A stretch of 64,000 nt of DNA from Onishia taeanensis (GTDB lineage Bacteria; Pseudomonadota; Gammaproteobacteria; Pseudomonadales; Halomonadaceae). Position numbers and translations under genes: made by a program. Below the pieces are notes generated by a model. It saw nothing but the letters and a program-made list of their open reading frames with translations. It was not told the DNA's origin and made no database searches. The number at the start of each line of letters is the position of its first letter. Positions within the stretch are counted from its first letter, which is position 1. This document shows positions 18,542 through 28,036 of the stretch, piece by piece. The stretch covers positions 62,001 to 126,000 of the forward strand of contig NZ_QLSX01000003.1 of NCBI RefSeq assembly GCF_003268885.1, written 5' to 3'.

Positions 18542-19963
18542 TCAGACCAGCGGCGAGTCTCGTCGGGGTTCCTCGTCGAGCAGTGCAGCCAGCCGCGTCA
18601 GGCCCTCGTCGAGCCGGGCGCGCTCGGCGGGCGGTGTCACGCAGATGCGCACCGCCTGAGGCGCCGGCTGGCTGCCCACGCAGAAGGGGTCGGCGCCGAT
18701 CACGGTCACCCCGCGCTCGGCGGCCCGGGCCACGAAGTCCACCGCCCGCCAGGGCTCCGGTAGCGTCAGCCAGGCATGAAAGCCGCAAGGGTGGGCGCTG
18801 ATCTCATGGCCGCTGAGGCGCTCGGCAAGCAGTCGCTGGCGCGCGGCCACTTCCTGCCATTGCCAGTCGATCAGCGTCTTCGCCTCGGGACTGGTCAGCC
18901 ATGCGGCCGCGGCGCTGGCCATCAGCTCGGGCACGGCCCAGTACTGGGCGCGCAGCGCTGCGGTGAGGCGGGCCATCAGGTTGGCGGGTGAGCGCAAGGC
19001 GCCCAGCCGCAGGCCGCCGGCGAGCAGCTTGGAGACGCTGAAGATATACAGCGAGCGCTCCGGCGCCAGCCGGTAGAAAGGCGTACCGCGGGTTTCGGCG
19101 CTCACGAACTGGACCCCGTCTTCCAGCAGCAGCAGGTCGTGTCGACGGGCGACCTCGACGATCGCCTCCCGTCGCGCCTGCCCCATTTGGGCGCCGGTAG
19201 GGTTGTTGTGCTCGGGCATCAGGTACAGCAGGCGAATCTTCTGTTGCAGGCACAGCCGCTCCAGCGCCTGGGGCAGGATGCCTTCGGCATCCATTGGCAC
19301 CGCCACGTGCTTGAGGCCGAGCTGGCGGGTGGCGGCGATCATGCCCGGGTAGGTCAGGGCCGCCGAGGCCACGGCCTCGCCGGGCTGCACCAGCGCTTGC
19401 AGGGCCAGGTAGTCCGCATGTTGGCCGCCGCTGGTCAGGATCAGCTCGTCGGCGGTCATGGGCACCCCCTGTTCTGTCAGCCATCCGGCCAGTCCCTCAC
19501 GGCTGGCCTGGCTGCCCTGTTCGGGGTGGTAAGCGAGTGCGGCGTCGATGGCCCCAGGGCGGTGGGCGAGGCGTTCCAGCACGCCGGAGAGCTGCTGCAC
19601 CCGCATGGGGTGGGGAATCGGCACGCTCAGCGACAGGTCGACGCTGCCATCGGCGGCGTGAGACAGGTGGTGAAAACGCGGCGCATCCGCCGCCAGGGTG
19701 CGCACTCGTGTGCCGCTGCCGACCTTGGCTTCGACCAGACCACGGCGCTCGGCCTCTCGGTAGGCGCGGGTGATGGTGCCGACGGTCACTCTGAGGGCGT
19801 CGGCCAGCAGGCGCTGCGGTGGCAAGCGCTCGCCGGGGGCAAGGGTGCCGGCGGCGATGTCGGCGGCCAGCCGGTCGACCAGCGCCTGATAGCGCGGGGT
19901 AGCGGCGGCGTCGAGATCGGGTAGCCAGTGGCAGCGGGCACGGGCCTTGGTCTGAATATCCAT
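18542..19963 (-). CDS. MocR-type GntR/aminotransferase fusion regulator
   Basis: 473-residue PLP-binding transcription factor: GntR winged helix in residues 20-85 (PGERLPPQRLLADALRVTVG) followed by a fold-type I aminotransferase domain. The aminotransferase part has the PEHNNPTGAQMG segment and the internal-aldimine lysine in FSVSKLLAGGLRLG. It is divergent from the LysE exporter at 20251. MocR proteins often control a neighbouring gene for amino-acid or vitamin B6 handling, so the exporter is the likely target. Two inverted repeats that share ATTGT half-sites lie in the 287-base gap between them. Confidence 0.92.
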   Translation of the reverse strand: MDIQTKARARCHWLPDLDAAATPRYQALVDRLAADIAAGTLAPGERLPPQRLLADALRVTVGTITRAYREAERRGLVEAKVGSGTRVRTLAADAPRFHHLSHAADGSVDLSLSVPIPHPMRVQQLSGVLERLAHRPGAIDAALAYHPEQGSQASREGLAGWLTEQGVPMTADELILTSGGQHADYLALQALVQPGEAVASAALTYPGMIAATRQLGLKHVAVPMDAEGILPQALERLCLQQKIRLLYLMPEHNNPTGAQMGQARREAIVEVARRHDLLLLEDGVQFVSAETRGTPFYRLAPERSLYIFSVSKLLAGGLRLGALRSPANLMARLTAALRAQYWAVPELMASAAAAWLTSPEAKTLIDWQWQEVAARQRLLAERLSGHEISAHPCGFHAWLTLPEPWRAVDFVARAAERGVTVIGADPFCVGSQPAPQAVRICVTPPAERARLDEGLTRLAALLDEEPRRDSPLV

Positions 19964-20124
19964 GCGGCGATGTTCCAGCAGAAAGACGAAATGGCGAACC
20001 GGGTGGGCCGCCGCGACCGATGGCCGTGGACAGGGCCACGTCCGGGATAGGGAATTGCCTTGGACCGGGCAATGTCGGGGTGACAAAGCATTCCTTGATC
20101 GGTGCGGACGGCGGCGCATACTGA

Positions 20125-20140
20125 GATTGTGCGCACAATC
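20125..20140. promoter_or_regulatory. 16-bp palindrome in the MocR/LysE divergent promoter
   Basis: GATTGTGCGCACAATC is a perfect palindrome. It shares the ATTGT/ACAAT half-site with the inverted repeat at 20166, suggesting two operators for the MocR protein. The half-site also resembles the cluster B motif at 38781 and 46512, but the overall symmetry differs. Confidence 0.6.
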
Positions 20141-20165
20141 GCCGTCTTTATCAGGCGTTATTGAG

Positions 20166-20185
20166 AAATTGTACCCCCACAATTT
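20166..20185. promoter_or_regulatory. Inverted repeat AAATTGT-N6-ACAATTT upstream of lysE
   Basis: Perfect seven-base arms around a six-base C-rich centre, 65 bases before the exporter start. Second half of a probable pair of MocR operators. Confidence 0.6.
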
Positions 20186-20250
20186 ATCCAGTGCGCCGCC
20201 CTCAGACTCCAACCCCTCGACACCGAACCCTCGACTGAAAGGTGCCTGTC

Positions 20251-20871
20251 ATGTCTGCCCCGCTGCCCGAATTGCTTGCCTTGATCGGTCCCATGATGCT
20301 GTTTTCCATCAGCATGTCGGCCACGCCGGGCCCCAACAACATGATGCTGACCGCGTCCGGCGCCAATTACGGATTCCTGCGCACCCTGCCGCACATGCTA
20401 GGCATCTCGATCGGAGTGATGGTGCTGATGGGGGCTGTGGCGCTGGGGTTGGGAGCGCTGTTCGAGCGGTGGCCGCCGCTGCAGCAGGGCCTCAAGGTCG
20501 CCGGCAGTGTCTATCTACTGTGGCTGGCCTACAAGATCGCCACTGCGCCGCCGCCGGATCAGCGCGGGCCCGGCGAGGATGCGCGGCCGCTGACCTTCTG
20601 GCAGGCCGCCGCCTTCCAGTTTGCCAACCCCAAGGCCTGGGTGATGGCGATCTCGGGAATAGCGTCTTTCACGCTGTCCGGCGATGCCTTTCTGGCCTCG
20701 GCGGTGGCGGTGATTCTGGTGATGGGCATGACCAACTTGCCGTCGATCGCGCTGTGGGCGGGTTTTGGCGTGGCGGTCGGCAGGCTGATGAAGACCCGCC
20801 GCCACTGGCGGGTCTTCAATGCGGTGATGGGGCTGCTGACCGCCGCCTGCGTGCTGATGATCCTGAGCTAA
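20251..20871 (+). CDS. LysE-family amino-acid exporter
   Basis: 206-residue inner-membrane protein with about six hydrophobic segments. The N-terminal SMSATPGPNNMMLTASGANY is the LysE/RhtB family signature, and AFQFANPKAWVMAISGIASF matches the central family motif. The start ATG at 20251 is chosen over an in-frame GTG nine bases upstream. It is divergent from a MocR-type PLP regulator that probably controls it. The exported amino acid cannot be named. Confidence 0.92.
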   Translation: MSAPLPELLALIGPMMLFSISMSATPGPNNMMLTASGANYGFLRTLPHMLGISIGVMVLMGAVALGLGALFERWPPLQQGLKVAGSVYLLWLAYKIATAPPPDQRGPGEDARPLTFWQAAAFQFANPKAWVMAISGIASFTLSGDAFLASAVAVILVMGMTNLPSIALWAGFGVAVGRLMKTRRHWRVFNAVMGLLTAACVLMILS

Positions 20872-20973
20872 GGCTGGGCTTGCCCAGGGGACTGGAGTAG
20901 TGGCTAAAGTAGGCGGCTGAAGTTGGCAGCTGCTCAGGTGGCGGGTCCAGCTAAGAAGAGCGGGGCCGGCCCG

Positions 20974-21663
20974 CTAGCTCTCGAGTGGCGGGGTGGGGCG
21001 CACCAAGATCTCGTTGACGTCGACGTGGGGCGGCTGATTGATGGCGTAGAGCACCGCGTTGGCGATGTCTTTGTCTTCCAGGGCGTGAGTGGGCGGCTCA
21101 TCGAAGAAGGGCGTGTCGACCATTCCCGGCTCGATCAGGGTCACGCGAATGCCGCTGCCGCGCAGCTCCTCGCGGAGGTTATAGCCGATGCCGGTAACAG
21201 CCCACTTGGTGGCGCCGTACATCGAACCTGGGATGGTGGCTCGTCCAGCCGCCGAGCCGGTCAGCAGCACATGGCCCCGGGTCTTCTGAAGCGCTGGCAG
21301 GCAGGCCTGCAGAGTGAGACCCACCCCGTAGATGTTGGTCAGGATCATGTCCTTCCAGGCTTCATGGTCGGCGCCCTTGAAACCGCCCGGCGAGCCGCCG
21401 CGTCCGGCATTGGCGAACACCGCATCGAGGCGCCCGAAACGCTCCAGGGCCTCCTCGACCATACTTTGCTGATCGTCCATCGACGTTACGTCGCAGCTGA
21501 CGGTCAGCACATTCTCGGGACCCAGCTCCTGGGCCAGTGCTTTGAGCTTGTCGCGGGAGCGGGCTGCGAGCACCAGTCGAAAGCCTTCTCGGGCTGCGGC
21601 ACGGGCAGTGGCTGCACCGATACCACTGGAAGCGCCGGTAATCAGCAGGACACGATCGTTCAT
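20974..21663 (-). CDS. Short-chain dehydrogenase/reductase, YdfG-like
   Basis: 229-residue classical SDR. The cofactor motif is TGASSGIG (residues 9-16), with ANAG near 84, catalytic Ser137, Tyr149 and Lys153 (YGATK). The Arg after the second strand (LAARSRDKL) favours NADP. The C-terminal part (EPGMVDTPFFDEPP, DIANAVLYAINQP) resembles YdfG-type 3-hydroxy acid or serine dehydrogenases. Start follows AGGGAG. Single gene; the substrate is uncertain. Confidence 0.88.
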   Translation of the reverse strand: MNDRVLLITGASSGIGAATARAAAREGFRLVLAARSRDKLKALAQELGPENVLTVSCDVTSMDDQQSMVEEALERFGRLDAVFANAGRGGSPGGFKGADHEAWKDMILTNIYGVGLTLQACLPALQKTRGHVLLTGSAAGRATIPGSMYGATKWAVTGIGYNLREELRGSGIRVTLIEPGMVDTPFFDEPPTHALEDKDIANAVLYAINQPPHVDVNEILVRPTPPLES

Positions 21664-21847
21664 GTGAACTCCCTCTACTCAAAACCTATATGCCTTCATC
21701 ATGGCGAAGGCAGCTAATGTGTGCAATGGTTTTGCTGCTAACGAAAGTGTTGGCATCCTGATGCAAAGGTATTTAAGCGATAACGCTAGTGTCTAACGTC
21801 TGGGAATAAGCGTCGACGGCTGTGTCAGTGGGCCCGCTCCTACAAAG

Positions 21848-21886
21848 CAATAACCCCGCGATAGCGTCGCTATGGCGGGGTTATTG
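21848..21886. terminator. Hairpin downstream of the M23 peptidase gene
   Basis: Twelve-base arms CAATAACCCCGC/GCGGGGTTATTG enclosing a second short stem (ATAG/CTAT). No long T-run follows on either strand; on the minus strand GCTTTGT follows. Probably a terminator or transcript-stabilising hairpin for the gene at 21929. Confidence 0.55.
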
Positions 21887-21928
21887 GCTGGGTGCTGACT
21901 CGTTGATGCGCTTCAGCAGCGCTCAGGG

Positions 21929-23668
21929 TCAGCTGTCGTCGCCGCTCTGGCTGGCGTTTGTCTGTGCGATGGCGGCGTTGTTGTTGTCGTTTTCCAGGCG
22001 GGCCAGCATGGGCTCGGCCTCACGCTTGAAAGCGACCAGGGCGGGGCCTGACAGGCTCTGGTTTTCCGGCAGGTCGACGCGCATGGCATCGACTCGGTTA
22101 CCGTTGACGATCACCTCGTAGTGCAGGTGGGCGCCGGTGCTGCGACCGGTGTTACCGGAAAGTGCAATGCGCTCGCCCATCTTGACTTGATCACCTTCGC
22201 TGACCAGGCGCTTGGACAGATGCAAGTAGCGGGTCTTGTAGCCGTTATTGTGACGAACTACCAGGTAGTTGCCTGCCAGGCGGTGATAGGCGGACTTGAC
22301 CACTCGACCATCTGCCGGCGCGCGCACCGTAGAGCCACTGGGCATGGCGAAGTCGGTGCCGTAGTGAGGGCTGATGCGCCCGGTGATCGGGTGTTTGCGG
22401 CGCAGGTTGAACGATGAACTCAACCGGTAATGTCCCTCGAAGGGGTAGCGGTCGAAAGCTGGATCGAGGCTATGGCCGTCCGGGGTATAGAAGCGGTTAT
22501 TGTCGCTATTGCGCAGTACTGTCAGATCCATTCGCGCGCCCTGGTAACGCACGGCGAGAATGCGCGAGTCGAGACTCTTGCCGTCGATGATGTCGGACTC
22601 GACCAGCACCTGAAAGGTATCGCCACGCCGGGTATCGCGACGGAAGTCGAGTTTCTTGGATAGCAGGTTGGTCAGCTCGGCCACCTCGGCCGAGTTCAGG
22701 CCGGTCGCCTGGGCCGACTGGCCAAAGCTTCCACTGACGGTGCCGGAGAACAGCCGCTGAGTCGCTTCGCCGGCTTTCTCGATATCGGCGATCTCGAAAG
22801 CTTGCTGATCGCTTTCCGCCCGTTCGATCAGGTAGCCACTGCGAGCATTCTTCATGATACGCAGCGCCATCAGCTCGCCGTTTTTATCCACCTTGTAGTC
22901 GAAGTTCTGGCCCACGCGCCAGCGGGTCAACACGTTCTTGTCCGGCAGGGCATCGAGCAGCTGCATGACTTCGCTGTAGCCAAGACCCAGCGTGCGCTCT
23001 GCGAGCACCGCGAAGGTGTCGCCGGGCTGCACGGTATAGGTTTCCCACTGGGGCACGAAGGTCTGGTGAGCGACGATCTCGGCTTCAAGCGACGGATTAT
23101 CATCGACCAGCCATAGCGGATCGGCGGAGAAGTCATCGTAGGAGGTGCCATCTTCGGCACCATCATCGACGTTGATCTCGGCCAGGTGGCTGGCGAGTTG
23201 CAGCACGCCGGCATCCAGTGCAGGAGGCTCGCCGGCGACCAGCCCAGCGGTATCCCCAACCGTGTCGCTGTCGCTTGGTTCGCTGGTCTGGAGAGGGTCT
23301 TCGAATGACGCCGCGTCCCGTGCGTCAGGATCATCCAGCGTGTCGGCATGAGCCTTGGCCAGGAAATTGATGTCGACAATTTCCTGCGCCTTCAGGCTGT
23401 TAAGGGGGATATAACCTTCATCGTCGCTGTGCAGCGATGGGCGCTCATGCTCGGGCGATTTCTGTGTCGCTGTCGCTTCGACAATCTGTGGCGCGTCAGA
23501 GCTGCCGATGGGCATCTCGACGACGGTAAATTCGGTGTTGTCGGTCTCGTCTTCCGAGGCCGACACGGTGGTGTAGAGTTGCTGCGCGCCCAGCACGGCC
23601 ACCATCGTGGCGACGGGTAACAAAAGAAACTTGTGCGTGCGCGGTAGCGAATGAAGGATTCGCAACAT
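21929..23668 (-). CDS. M23-family cell-wall endopeptidase with OapA/LysM-like region
   Basis: 579-residue envelope protein. One N-terminal membrane segment (about residues 14-30, FLLLPVATMVAVLGAQQLY) anchors it. A long acidic, low-complexity periplasmic stretch follows. A LysM/OapA-like segment (WETYTVQPGDTFAVLAERTL) starts near residue 208. The C-terminal LytM domain has the zinc motifs HYGTDFAMPSG and GAHLHYEVIVNG. It resembles MepM/YebA-type DD-endopeptidases that cut peptidoglycan cross-links for growth. The N-terminal linker is longer and more acidic than in E. coli MepM, as is common in halophiles. Single gene. Confidence 0.92.
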   Translation of the reverse strand: MLRILHSLPRTHKFLLLPVATMVAVLGAQQLYTTVSASEDETDNTEFTVVEMPIGSSDAPQIVEATATQKSPEHERPSLHSDDEGYIPLNSLKAQEIVDINFLAKAHADTLDDPDARDAASFEDPLQTSEPSDSDTVGDTAGLVAGEPPALDAGVLQLASHLAEINVDDGAEDGTSYDDFSADPLWLVDDNPSLEAEIVAHQTFVPQWETYTVQPGDTFAVLAERTLGLGYSEVMQLLDALPDKNVLTRWRVGQNFDYKVDKNGELMALRIMKNARSGYLIERAESDQQAFEIADIEKAGEATQRLFSGTVSGSFGQSAQATGLNSAEVAELTNLLSKKLDFRRDTRRGDTFQVLVESDIIDGKSLDSRILAVRYQGARMDLTVLRNSDNNRFYTPDGHSLDPAFDRYPFEGHYRLSSSFNLRRKHPITGRISPHYGTDFAMPSGSTVRAPADGRVVKSAYHRLAGNYLVVRHNNGYKTRYLHLSKRLVSEGDQVKMGERIALSGNTGRSTGAHLHYEVIVNGNRVDAMRVDLPENQSLSGPALVAFKREAEPMLARLENDNNNAAIAQTNASQSGDDS

Positions 23669-23906
23669 AGTCAGTAAAGGCCAGTAAGGATCAAATGGAT
23701 ATAAAAAGGCATCAGAACCTTACCCCATGGCGTATTAGCTGCCTAGTCTGTACGCGTATACAGTAAGCAGTAATTCACACTCACTTGCCCAGGGTTTGGG
23801 AAGTGTCGTCACAAACTAGATGGAATGCCAGAAAATTAACGCTGTTTCGCCTAGAAATCCTGATTAATTTCCTGACACTTCTTTTAAGCGGGGTCATGCC
23901 CGGGGG

Positions 23907-24788
23907 TCAGCCAGTCAGAGTTCCGTCACGGTAATCGCGCAGTGCCTGCTGCAATTCCGCCTCCGAGTTCATCACGAATGGCCCGTAATGAGCGATCGGC
24001 TCGCGATGCGGAACGCCCGCTAACAGCAGGGCCTGAGCGCCGTTGGGGCTTGTTAGTGACAGGCGGTCGCCCTCGCTCAAGCGCACCAGTTCTCCGGCGG
24101 TGACGTTCTCGCCGGCAATTGCCAGTGCGCCATCGAAGACGTAAGCCAGCAGAGTGGGCGCATCGGCGGTAAGCGCCAGCGATGCTCCTTCATTAAGGCT
24201 CAGGTGCGCAACGGCGCCCTGGCCGGCGAGTGCCTCCAATGGGCCGTCAATGGCTTCGCCGTTGCTGGCCTGCCAGTGCCCGCCCAGAGCGGTGAGACTC
24301 GCGCCGTCCTGCGTCAGGTGTGGCATCTCTGCGGCCTTCACATCGCGGTAGGTGGCAGGGCTCAGCTTGTCGCGAGTCGCGAGGTTCAGCCACAGCTGGA
24401 ACGCATGCAAGCCCTGATGGTCGGTAAGCGGCATTTCCGAGTGGATGATGCCGCGACCGGTGTGCATCCACTGGGCGTCGCCGGCCTCGATGGTGCTTGA
24501 GTGGCCCAGGTGGTCTTCATGGGTCAGGCCGCCGTGAATCACGTAGGTGAGGGTCTGGATGCCGCGATGCGGGTGCGGCGGAAAGCCGCCGATGTAATCG
24601 TCAGGGCGATCCGACCCCAGTTCGTCGAGCATCAGGAAAGGATCGAGGCCGCCGCCGAAGTCGTGCAGGCGCTTGATCTTGACGCCGTCGCCGTCCTGGC
24701 TTGGCTGAGCGGCGAGTCGGCGTTCGATGCGACGGTCGATGCTGCCGGTGTTTGTGTCGATGTCGTGTGTGTCAGGGGTAGCACTCAT
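23907..24788 (-). CDS. Pirin family protein
   Basis: 293-residue bicupin. The N-terminal cupin has the pirin signature PHPHRGIQTLTYVIHGGLTH and HTGRGIIHSEMP, giving the metal-binding histidines and glutamate; the C-terminal cupin carries the short end of the protein. Related bacterial proteins can act as quercetin dioxygenases or bind partner enzymes; the function here is not known. It is divergent from the LysR gene at 24896, a common pairing for pirin genes. RBS GGAGGA lies six bases before the ATG. Confidence 0.93.
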   Translation of the reverse strand: MSATPDTHDIDTNTGSIDRRIERRLAAQPSQDGDGVKIKRLHDFGGGLDPFLMLDELGSDRPDDYIGGFPPHPHRGIQTLTYVIHGGLTHEDHLGHSSTIEAGDAQWMHTGRGIIHSEMPLTDHQGLHAFQLWLNLATRDKLSPATYRDVKAAEMPHLTQDGASLTALGGHWQASNGEAIDGPLEALAGQGAVAHLSLNEGASLALTADAPTLLAYVFDGALAIAGENVTAGELVRLSEGDRLSLTSPNGAQALLLAGVPHREPIAHYGPFVMNSEAELQQALRDYRDGTLTG

Positions 24789-24895
24789 GATAAATCCTCC
24801 GCCATGGGGTCTGGTGTCGATGACATAGATTGTTGATCATGAACCCGGCGCAACGATAGCGCATAGTTTTGCTCAAATGGTTCGAGGAAATCGAA

Positions 24896-25798
24896 ATGTC
24901 TCGAGTGACGCTTTCGCAGTGGCAGATGCTGGCGGCGGTCGTCGACCACGGTGGCTTTGCCCGTGCTTCTCTGGTCGTGCACAAGAGCCCCTCGACGCTC
25001 AACCACGCCGTGCACAAGCTCGAGGAGCAACTGGGCGTCAAGGTGCTGGAGCCGGTCGGGCGCAATGTGCGGCTCACCGAAGCCGGCGAGATGCTGCTGC
25101 GCCGGGCCCGCCAGCTGATTGAAAGTGCCGAGGCCCTTGAGGACGTGGCCGACAGTCTCGCCGAGGGGCTGGAGGCGGAGGTGGTGCTGGCCATCGATCA
25201 GATATTCCCGCCGGACGTGCTGGCCCAGGCGTTGGAGCGCTTCTCGGCGGCCTTTCCTCATGTGCGGATACAGCTGCATGAGACGGTGCTCAACGGCGGG
25301 GTCGAGATGCTCTACGACGGCCGGGCCGACCTGGTCGCCTCGGGGCTGGCGGCGCAGGGGTTTCTCGGCGAGCCCCTGGCAACCGTTACCTTTCTGGCCG
25401 TGGCCCATCCCGACCACGCCCTGCATCGGCTTGGGCGGCCGCTGGATCTGCGCGATCTGGAGCAGCACCGCCAACTGGTGGTGCGTGACTCAGCGCAGCG
25501 CGAGGCCATGGATGCCGGCTGGCTGAAGGCCGAGCAGCGCTGGACGGTCAGCCACTTGGCCACCTCGGTGGACATGCTTAAGCGTGGCCTGGGATTCGCC
25601 TGGGTGCCGAAGACTTTGATCGAACCTGCCCTGGAGAGCGGTGAGCTCCTGCCGCTTCCGCTGCTCGTCGGCGGTGTGCGTCAGGTGCCGTTTCAGTTGA
25701 TCCATCGCGATCGTGACCGGGCTGGCCCGGCGACCCGCGCCATGGCCGCGGCGCTGATGCAGTCGGTGAGCGAATGGGAGCAGGCGCAGGCGGAATGA
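24896..25798 (+). CDS. LysR-family regulator divergent from pirin
   Basis: 300-residue LysR-type regulator with an N-terminal winged helix-turn-helix (GGFARASLVVHKSPSTLNHA) and an effector domain from about residue 90. The start at 24896 follows GAGGAAAT and gives the normal N terminus; the frame opens nine codons earlier. It probably controls the divergent pirin gene from the 107-base gap between them. Confidence 0.9.
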   Translation: MSRVTLSQWQMLAAVVDHGGFARASLVVHKSPSTLNHAVHKLEEQLGVKVLEPVGRNVRLTEAGEMLLRRARQLIESAEALEDVADSLAEGLEAEVVLAIDQIFPPDVLAQALERFSAAFPHVRIQLHETVLNGGVEMLYDGRADLVASGLAAQGFLGEPLATVTFLAVAHPDHALHRLGRPLDLRDLEQHRQLVVRDSAQREAMDAGWLKAEQRWTVSHLATSVDMLKRGLGFAWVPKTLIEPALESGELLPLPLLVGGVRQVPFQLIHRDRDRAGPATRAMAAALMQSVSEWEQAQAE

Positions 25799-25901
25799 TT
25801 CGAAGTCATCGAATGGAATGCCGGAAAAGACTCGCTTGAGCGTCGAAAGAATTGGCGTACGCTTCACAACCATACGTTACACCCTATCTTGAGGAGGGCT
25901 T

Positions 25902-26909
25902 ATGGGCCTGTTGATCGACGGCAAGTGGCACGACCAGTGGTATGACACCAAGAAGCACGGCGGCGAGTTCGTCCGCGAATCCGCCCAACTGCGCGACTGG
26001 GTGACCGCCGATGGCGGCGAAGGCCCCCAAGGCCAGCCGGGTCGGCCCGCGGAGTCCGGCCGCTACCACCTCTATGTGTCGCTGGCCTGCCCCTGGGCGC
26101 ATCGTGCCCTGATCATGCGCCACCTCAAGGGGCTCGATGACCTGATTGGCACCTCTAATGTCAGCCCGCTGATGCTCGATCAGGGCTGGAGCTATCACGA
26201 GGATGAGGGCTCAAGCGGCGATCCGATCAACGGCGTGAGATACCACCGGGAGCTGTACACCCTGACCGACCCGCACTATACGGGGCGCGTCACGGTGCCT
26301 GCACTGTGGGACAAGCGCGGCGAAACCATCGTCAGCAACGAGTCTGCCGACCTGCTGCGGATGTTCAATGATGCCTTCGACGACATCACCGGCAACCGTC
26401 TGGACTTCTACCCCGCTGACCTGCGCGAGACCATCGATGCGGTCAACGCCGATGTCTATGACAACATCAACAACGGCGTCTACAAGTCAGGCTTCGCCAC
26501 CGATCAGGCGGTCTATGAGAAGCACGTCACCGCGCTCTTTGACGCCCTCGACCGGATGGAGGCGCGTCTCAACGAGCAGCGCTACCTGGCCGGCGAGTGG
26601 CTGACCGAGGCAGACATCCGTCTGTTCACCACTTTGATCCGCTTTGACGCCGTCTATCACGGCCACTTCAAGTGCAATATTCGGCGCATCGAGGATTACC
26701 CGAACCTCTCGAACTATGTCCGCGAGCTATATCAGTGGCCGGGCATCAAGGAGACGGTGAACATGGATCACATCAAGCGCCACTACTATTACAGCCACGA
26801 CACCATCAACCCGACCCGCATCGTGCCCAAGGGCCCCGCGCTTGACCTCGAGCGGCCCCACGACCGTGAGCGCCTGCCCGGGCAGGCAATCCGTCGTAAG
26901 TCTACGTGA
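25902..26909 (+). CDS. yqjG: Glutathionyl-hydroquinone reductase (YqjG/Ecm4 family)
   Basis: 335-residue Xi-class glutathione transferase that reduces glutathionyl-hydroquinones and some glutathionylated ketones. Catalytic Cys63 is in the CPWAHRALIMRHL motif. The GST C-terminal helical domain includes the FATDQAVYEKHV and EWLTEADIRLFTTLIRFDAV segments typical of the family. Length is normal. RBS GAGGAGG precedes the ATG. A strong terminator follows at 26958. Confidence 0.95.
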   Translation: MGLLIDGKWHDQWYDTKKHGGEFVRESAQLRDWVTADGGEGPQGQPGRPAESGRYHLYVSLACPWAHRALIMRHLKGLDDLIGTSNVSPLMLDQGWSYHEDEGSSGDPINGVRYHRELYTLTDPHYTGRVTVPALWDKRGETIVSNESADLLRMFNDAFDDITGNRLDFYPADLRETIDAVNADVYDNINNGVYKSGFATDQAVYEKHVTALFDALDRMEARLNEQRYLAGEWLTEADIRLFTTLIRFDAVYHGHFKCNIRRIEDYPNLSNYVRELYQWPGIKETVNMDHIKRHYYYSHDTINPTRIVPKGPALDLERPHDRERLPGQAIRRKST

Positions 26910-26957
26910 GCGCCGCAAGCCGGCATAAGAAAGAAGAAGCTTAGATCGTGCGTTGAT

Positions 26958-26988
26958 AAAGAAGCCCCCTCTAGCAGGGGGCTTCTTT
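26958..26988. terminator. Bidirectional rho-independent terminator
   Basis: Perfect 13-bp stem (AAAGAAGCCCCCT and complement) with a CTAGC loop, between the convergent yqjG and yaiI genes. T-rich on the 3' side in both directions. Confidence 0.88.
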
Positions 26989-27051
26989 GATAGCGACATG
27001 CCTTAGATAGCGGCTCACCTTAGATAGTGGCATGCGTCAGCCGAAAGCGGC

Positions 27052-27501
27052 TCAGGCGTTCTTGGCCAGCCAGCGGTCCAGGGCGTTGGCGAATTCCCGG
27101 CGGTCGACATCCGAGTAGCCTTTGGGGCCGCCGGTGTGTTCGCCGCTGGAGCGCATCGTTTCCATAAAGTCCCGCATCTGCACGCGAGCGCGGATGTTGC
27201 TGTGATCCAGCGTCTCGCCGCGATTAGTCATCACCGCCGCGCCCTTGTCGATGGCCTCCTGAGCCAGCGGCAGGTCGGCGGTCACCAGCAGATCCCCCGG
27301 GACCAGGCGACGAACGATCTCGTCATCGGCAGCGTCGAAGCCGCTTGCCACCGCCAGCGGCTTGACCCAGGGCGAGGGCGGCAGCGGCACCTGATGGTTA
27401 GCGACGAACCAGGTCGGTGTCTGGGTGCGCTCGGCGGCGCGCACGATGATCTCACGTGCGACACGCGGGCAGGCGTCGGCATCGACCCACAGGCTAGGCA
27501 T
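27052..27501 (-). CDS. yaiI: UPF0178 protein YaiI/YqxD
   Basis: 149-residue member of the YaiI/YqxD family, related to PIN-like nucleases. Family segments are LWVDADACPRVAREIIVRAA, the D-rich core FDAADDEIVRRLVPGDLLVT and DLPLAQEAIDKGAAVMTNRG. The acidic residues at the start and in the middle could form a metal site. Biological role is not established. Convergent with yqjG. Confidence 0.92.
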   Translation of the reverse strand: MPSLWVDADACPRVAREIIVRAAERTQTPTWFVANHQVPLPPSPWVKPLAVASGFDAADDEIVRRLVPGDLLVTADLPLAQEAIDKGAAVMTNRGETLDHSNIRARVQMRDFMETMRSSGEHTGGPKGYSDVDRREFANALDRWLAKNA

Positions 27502-28036
27502 TCATGGCTCCCGAAAAAGACTGGCATGGCAAAGGGCTCGATGATAGCATGCGCTCTCCTCGCATGTGTTGACCCCCACCATCATGACGAATTGCACCCG
27601 CCTCATTAGGTTGGGATGGCAAGCTTTCGCAAGACGCCAGGCGCGATGATCCGCGACCAAGCGCTGTGACCGGGCTCGCCAAGTGTTCGCCCGGGGCAGG
27701 CCCAAGGCCTCGCCCAGTGCGTCTGGATTTGTAGATGGAGCACCCACTGCCTCTCGGTACGGTGCGTAAGGTCGCCACAGCGGTTCGCCGAGAGTTTCCG
27801 GCAAGCCCCCGCGCTTGTTCGAAGCTCGTTTGATCCGGGCCATGCCCGTGTTACGACGTGAACCGAATGCCAGGTGCGACCGGCGTCCCAGACTCCGCCC
27901 CGAGCCAGCCCAACCATGGGCCGGCTCGCATTCGACCCTACAGGCCCTTTGTGGATCCTGTGCTATTGCGTTTTCCGGGTCGGGGACGCCACCAAACTCT
28001 GTTGCCGGTACTGACCGGCCTACCAAGGTGTGATTG
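27502..28036. other. 535-base gap upstream of the DEAD-box helicase
   Basis: No convincing protein, tRNA or hairpin terminator. Open frames here (for example minus 27502-28026) are Arg/Pro-rich and match nothing I recognise. The position before a CsdA/DeaD-type helicase makes a long, possibly cold-regulated 5' leader the most economical reading. Confidence 0.4.

Noticed and set aside
27502-28026. 174-codon minus-strand frame between yaiI and the helicase
   Set aside because: Arg/Pro-rich, several other frames are equally open, no start with a ribosome-binding site and no similarity recognised.
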